Assembly (NCBI RefSeq): GCF_037023755.1
Contig: NZ_CP146100.1
Location: forward strand, 6,169,501 to 6,233,500
Reading direction: 5' to 3'
Source of the DNA: Saccharopolyspora sp. SCSIO 74807
GTDB taxonomy: Bacteria > Actinomycetota > Actinomycetes > Mycobacteriales > Pseudonocardiaceae
Length of the DNA stretch: 64,000 nucleotides
Under the pieces are notes generated by a model. That model saw nothing but the letters and a program-made list of their open reading frames with translations. It was not told the origin of the DNA and made no database searches. How positions within the stretch are numbered: the first letter of the stretch is position 1; every line of letters starts with the position of its first letter. The position numbers and the translations under genes are program-made. This document shows positions 60,563 to 64,000 of this stretch, in pieces.

Positions 60563-61594
60563 ATGACCGCCCGCTGGTTGCGCGTCGTCGCGACGATCGC
60601 AGTTGTAGCGGCGATCGCCGCGCTGATCTACGCCGACCGGCACGAGCTCCCCGCCGCCGGCCGCGCGCTGCGCCACGCCGACCGCGCGTGGTTGACCGCG
60701 GGCGTGCTCGTGCTGCTGGTCTGGACGGCGAACTGGGTGCTGCTGCACCTGGCGGCGCGGAAGGTCACCGGCGCGGGCGGCTATCGGGAGTTCGCGCGGC
60801 TGCTGCCGGTGACGGTGGCATCGCTGGCGCTGAACCTGGCGGTGAAGTCCGGGAACCTCGCGGGCTTGGCGGCGTTCTCGGCGGACGCCCGCAGGCGCGG
60901 CGGCGGAGGCCGGGTCACCGGTGCGTACCTCGCGGCGGCGCAGACCGCCGAAGTCGCGTTCGTGGTCACGCTGGCCGCGGGCATGGCCGTGGTGTGCTGG
61001 GACGGCAAGATCGAGCGCGCGGAGATCGCCGCGGTGGTGCTGTTCGCCGCCGGCCTGCTGAGCAGGGTGGTGGCGCTGGTGGCGGCGGTGCGCAGCCGCG
61101 AGGTGCTGCGCCGGGTGTGGGTGTGGCCGGGCAGGACCCTGGACCGCCTGCTGCGCCGCCCGCCGCGGCAGCGCGACACCGCGCAGGCCGACGACTTCTA
61201 CGACGCGGTGGCGGCGATCCGTGCGCACCCGTGGTCGGCGGTGCCCGCGGTGTGCTTCGGGGTCCTGGTAGATCTGCTGGGCGCAACCGTGCTGTGGGCG
61301 TCGCTTGCCGCGGTCGGCGCCGGTGACCGGCCGCTGGTGGCGCTGGTGGCCTACGCGGTGTCGACGCTGTTCGGCATCGTCGGCGTGCTGCCCGGCGGGC
61401 TCGGATTCGTCGAATTCGGGGCGACGGCGGTGCTGGCTTCCTACGATGTTCCGGTGGGTGTGGCGGCTGCGGCGGTGCTGGTGTTCCGCGTGTTCGTGTT
61501 CTGGTTGCCGCTGGCCGTGGGTGGTCTGCTCGCGTGGCGACTGCGTGCTTCACCCGGACAGCGGAACCGGTTGCGCGGCGCGGCCCACGGGTGA
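60563..61594 (+). CDS. UPF0104/LPG synthase TM-region-like membrane protein
   Basis: 343 residues with about eight membrane helices. SLALNLAVKSGNLAGLAAF and the late GIVGVLPGGLGFVEFGATAVL are the two signatures of the lysylphosphatidylglycerol synthase transmembrane/UPF0104 family; the catalytic synthase domain of MprF is absent. Related proteins flip lipids. Function here unknown. Confidence 0.85.
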   Translation: MTARWLRVVATIAVVAAIAALIYADRHELPAAGRALRHADRAWLTAGVLVLLVWTANWVLLHLAARKVTGAGGYREFARLLPVTVASLALNLAVKSGNLAGLAAFSADARRRGGGGRVTGAYLAAAQTAEVAFVVTLAAGMAVVCWDGKIERAEIAAVVLFAAGLLSRVVALVAAVRSREVLRRVWVWPGRTLDRLLRRPPRQRDTAQADDFYDAVAAIRAHPWSAVPAVCFGVLVDLLGATVLWASLAAVGAGDRPLVALVAYAVSTLFGIVGVLPGGLGFVEFGATAVLASYDVPVGVAAAAVLVFRVFVFWLPLAVGGLLAWRLRASPGQRNRLRGAAHG

Positions 61595-61669
61595 TCATCA
61601 GCGGGGCGGCGGCGCTTATCATGGCCGCGCGATCGTGGCCGACCGGTCGCGGGAGGTGGACGGAGTTTC

Positions 61670-62806
61670 GTGCGCGGGGTCGACTACTACGAGTTGCTGG
61701 GCGTGGACAGATCGGCGTCCGCCGCGGAGATCAAGACGGCGTACCGGACGCTGGCGCGCACCATGCACCCGGACGTCGGCGGCACCGCGGGCACCTTCCG
61801 GATGTTGCAGCTGGCCTACGAGACGCTGACCGACCCGGTGCGCCGCGCCGACTACGACGGCGAGACCACGGCCGAACCGGAGCCGGAACCGGCGGACCCC
61901 GCGCCCGCGCAGGGCAGGCGTGCGGCGTCGCGCCGCTGGGTCTACCGCCCCGGCCGCCGGGACTTCGGCGACGATCCGCAATTCACCCCGCCCGCGGTGG
62001 ACCTGCGACCCGGCGACGTCCCGTGGTGGCACGAGGTGGATCCGGCCGAGCGGGTGCGCTACGTACCGGTCACCGCGCCGGACCGCACCGCGACGATGGC
62101 GTTGGCGGGCGGCTGGGTCCTGCTGGCGTTGGCCGGGCTGCTGGTCGGGCTTTCCGGCGTGGTGCTGGCGCTGTGGTTGTCGGTGCTGGTGGCGACCGGT
62201 GTCGTCGTGCTGGTGCTGCTGCGGCGGTTGTTGGAGTCGCGGCGCACGGACAGGCTGTTCGACGCCGATTTCTGCGGGGTGGTCTTCGGCGGCACGGCCG
62301 AGGAAGAGGTCGCCGCGGACGAGGCGGTCAAGCGCCACTCGGCGGAGCTGTTCGCCGATCACCTGACCCGGCTGCCCGGCGCGCGGATCTTCCACGGACT
62401 GGCCTGGCCGGGCTCGGTGTTCGCGGACGTCGATCACGCTGTGCTGTGCGGGCGGCGGCTCGTGCTGGTGGACTCCAAGCGCTGGCTGCCCGGCCATTAC
62501 GAGGTCGACGACGACGGCACCGTCTACCGCAACGGCCACTTGTTCCGCGGCGGCACCACCCGCCTCGCCGAGGGCGTCGCGGCGTTCGAGGCGCTGCTGC
62601 CGGAGGTCGAGGTCCGCGGGGTGCTGCTGCTGTACCCGAACCGCGCGGGCGAGATCACCATCGGCGACCCGGACGCGGACGCGGTGCTGGAGACATCCAC
62701 TCCGGAGGACTTCGTCTGCGACCTCGGCGAGTGGCTGGCCGACGACCCGGCGACGGTGGACCGCGAGGCGTTCTCGACGTTGCTCGCGCAGGTCGTCACG
62801 CACTGA
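61670..62806 (+). CDS. DnaJ-domain protein with membrane segments and NERD-like nuclease domain
   Basis: 378 residues from GTG. J domain at residues 1-65 with YYELLGVDRSASAAEIKTAY and the HPD tripeptide in MHPDVGG. Two adjacent membrane helices at about 143-183. The C-terminal half (IFHGLAWPGSVFADVDHAV, RRLVLVDSKRWLPGHYEV) fits the NERD domain, a PD-(D/E)XK-like fold with D...DSK. This fusion would place a DnaK-recruiting domain and a nuclease-like domain on the same membrane protein. Biological role unknown. Confidence 0.82.
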   Translation: MRGVDYYELLGVDRSASAAEIKTAYRTLARTMHPDVGGTAGTFRMLQLAYETLTDPVRRADYDGETTAEPEPEPADPAPAQGRRAASRRWVYRPGRRDFGDDPQFTPPAVDLRPGDVPWWHEVDPAERVRYVPVTAPDRTATMALAGGWVLLALAGLLVGLSGVVLALWLSVLVATGVVVLVLLRRLLESRRTDRLFDADFCGVVFGGTAEEEVAADEAVKRHSAELFADHLTRLPGARIFHGLAWPGSVFADVDHAVLCGRRLVLVDSKRWLPGHYEVDDDGTVYRNGHLFRGGTTRLAEGVAAFEALLPEVEVRGVLLLYPNRAGEITIGDPDADAVLETSTPEDFVCDLGEWLADDPATVDREAFSTLLAQVVTH

Positions 62807-62912
62807 GCCCGCACTGTTCACCATCGTGTGAGTCCGGGTTCGTTGCCCGAGGTGGCCGGGTACCAGGAACGTGGGTTCCCGACATTTCGCCAGTCCGGGA
62901 GGTCAGCGCGCG

Positions 62913-63992
62913 ATGGTCAGCCCCCAGTTCTCCGCCACCGGCGGCAGTTCCGATGAGCCCGCTCGTACCGCGGATCCGGCACGCACCGAGACCGCTGCTG
63001 CCACTGCGGACGCAACACTCACCGAGGACGCAACACTCACCGAAGACGCAGCACTCACCGAGGAAGCAGGAGCCCGCCGCCGTCCTCCGCTGATGTCCGG
63101 CCAGCGGTCCTCGGCCGCGCACTTCGCGGTCTACATCTTCGTCCTGGTGCCGTTCCTGGCGCTGCTGGCGGCGGTGCCGCTGCTGTGGGGCTGGGGCCTG
63201 ACGTGGTGGGACCTGGGACTGGCCGGCGGGTTCTACGTGATCACGATCCTCGGCGTGACGGTCGGTTTCCACCGCTACTTCACGCACGGCGCGTTCCGCG
63301 CCAAGCGCTGGCTGCGCATCGCGCTGGCCGTGGCGGGCAGCATGTCGGTGCAGGGCCCGGTGATGCACTGGGTCGCCGATCACCGCAGGCACCACGCGTT
63401 CTCCGACCGCGAGGGCGATCCGCACTCGCCCTGGGCGTTCGGCACCTCGCCGGTCGCGCTGGCGCGGGGGTTCTGGCACGCGCACATGGGGTGGCTGTTC
63501 GAGCGGGACCTCACCAACCGGGAACGGTTCGCCCCGGACTTGATGAACGACCGCGACATCCGCCTGGTGCACCGCCTGTTCGGGCCGCTGACGCTGGCCA
63601 CGCTGCTGCTTCCGGCGGTGATCGGTGGCGTGGTGACCGGCAGCTGGTGGGGCGCGTGGACGGCGTTCTTCTGGGCCGGGCTGGTGCGGGTGGCGTTCCT
63701 GCACCACGTGACGTGGTCGGTGAACTCGATCTGCCACATCATCGGCGAGCGGCCGTTCCGCAGCCGGGACAAGGCGGCGAACTTCTGGCCGCTGGCGCTG
63801 CTGAGCATGGGTGAGTCCTGGCACAACCTGCACCACGCGGACCCGACCTGCGCCCGGCACGGGGTGCGGCGCGGGCAGCTGGACATCTCCGCGCGGGTGA
63901 TCTGGTTGTTCGAGAAGCTGGGCTGGGCAAGCCACGTCAAGTGGCCGACGCCGCGCCGGGTGGCCCGGCTGCGCCGGGGCGCGGCGGACTGA
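62913..63992 (+). CDS. Acyl-CoA/fatty-acid desaturase
   Basis: 359 residues, integral membrane di-iron desaturase with four helices. Histidine boxes HRYFTH, HRRHH and HNLHH are all present. The N-terminal 60 residues are soluble and contain a near-repeat of ATLTED (three times). It introduces a cis double bond, probably delta-9, and helps set membrane fluidity. ATG 62913 taken with GGGAGG upstream; complete within the window. Confidence 0.92.
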   Translation: MVSPQFSATGGSSDEPARTADPARTETAAATADATLTEDATLTEDAALTEEAGARRRPPLMSGQRSSAAHFAVYIFVLVPFLALLAAVPLLWGWGLTWWDLGLAGGFYVITILGVTVGFHRYFTHGAFRAKRWLRIALAVAGSMSVQGPVMHWVADHRRHHAFSDREGDPHSPWAFGTSPVALARGFWHAHMGWLFERDLTNRERFAPDLMNDRDIRLVHRLFGPLTLATLLLPAVIGGVVTGSWWGAWTAFFWAGLVRVAFLHHVTWSVNSICHIIGERPFRSRDKAANFWPLALLSMGESWHNLHHADPTCARHGVRRGQLDISARVIWLFEKLGWASHVKWPTPRRVARLRRGAAD

Positions 63993-64000
63993 TCGAATCC

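Overview
The window is high-GC DNA from an actinomycete. GTG and TTG starts, ATGA/GTGA overlaps, a five-part conservon with cytochromes P450, F420-type and MHS transporter families, and a leaderless leader peptide of an actinobacterial type all fit. Overall style points to Pseudonocardiaceae (Saccharopolyspora-like), but the genus is an inference from gene content.

Layout. 1-3635: end of a polysaccharide deacetylase, an M20 amidohydrolase, and a divergent SDR/LysR pair. 3692-6967: a BlaI-type repressor with a short M56 protease, then a DsbA-CcdA thiol-redox pair; both units have a near-identical TACTA-type palindrome upstream, so they look like one regulon. 7047-10400: a persulfide-stress locus (CstR-like sensor, persulfide dioxygenase-rhodanese, membrane rhodanese, TauE/SafE exporter) with two copies of the operator AATACCCCCGGGGGTT. 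10672-18864: an 8.2 kb genomic island next to tRNA-Pro(GGG), bounded by a 44-bp perfect direct repeat. It carries an McrBC restriction system, a divergent NLR-like STAND ATPase with a possible N-terminal amyloid signalling motif, a GNAT protein, and remnants of a phosphotransferase and a serine recombinase.

18966-31965: DNA polymerase IV, Nudix, DUF1707, two MHS transporters, a LigD-type phosphoesterase-polymerase, a 34-residue membrane protein, an orphan molybdenum hydroxylase large subunit, a collapsed alcohol dehydrogenase, an F420-type oxidoreductase, an epimerase and a PAP2 phosphatase. 32297-37396: a complete conservon (CvnA-B-C-D plus two P450s), the first P450 lacking the EXXR motif. 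37486-45509: SDR, SixA phosphatase, secreted I36-type inhibitor, LysR, two transporters (one behind a leader peptide and hairpin), and GAF-ANTAR and STAS regulators.

45786-58850: myo-inositol catabolism. A minus-strand arm holds two Gfo/Idh/MocA dehydrogenases, a sugar porter and two TIM-barrel epimerase/dehydratases; then the GntR regulator; a plus-strand arm holds iolC, a Cgl0159-type aldolase, iolB, iolD and iolA. A shared 11-bp motif, GACATACTTAC, marks both promoter regions. 59137-63992: PspC, a coiled-coil protein, a UPF0104-type membrane protein, a DnaJ-NERD protein and a fatty-acid desaturase.

The least explained signals are a covarying structured intergenic repeat (37486-37579 and 46901-47001), the island's NLR-like gene beside McrBC, and the BlaI operator in front of dsbA-ccdA.
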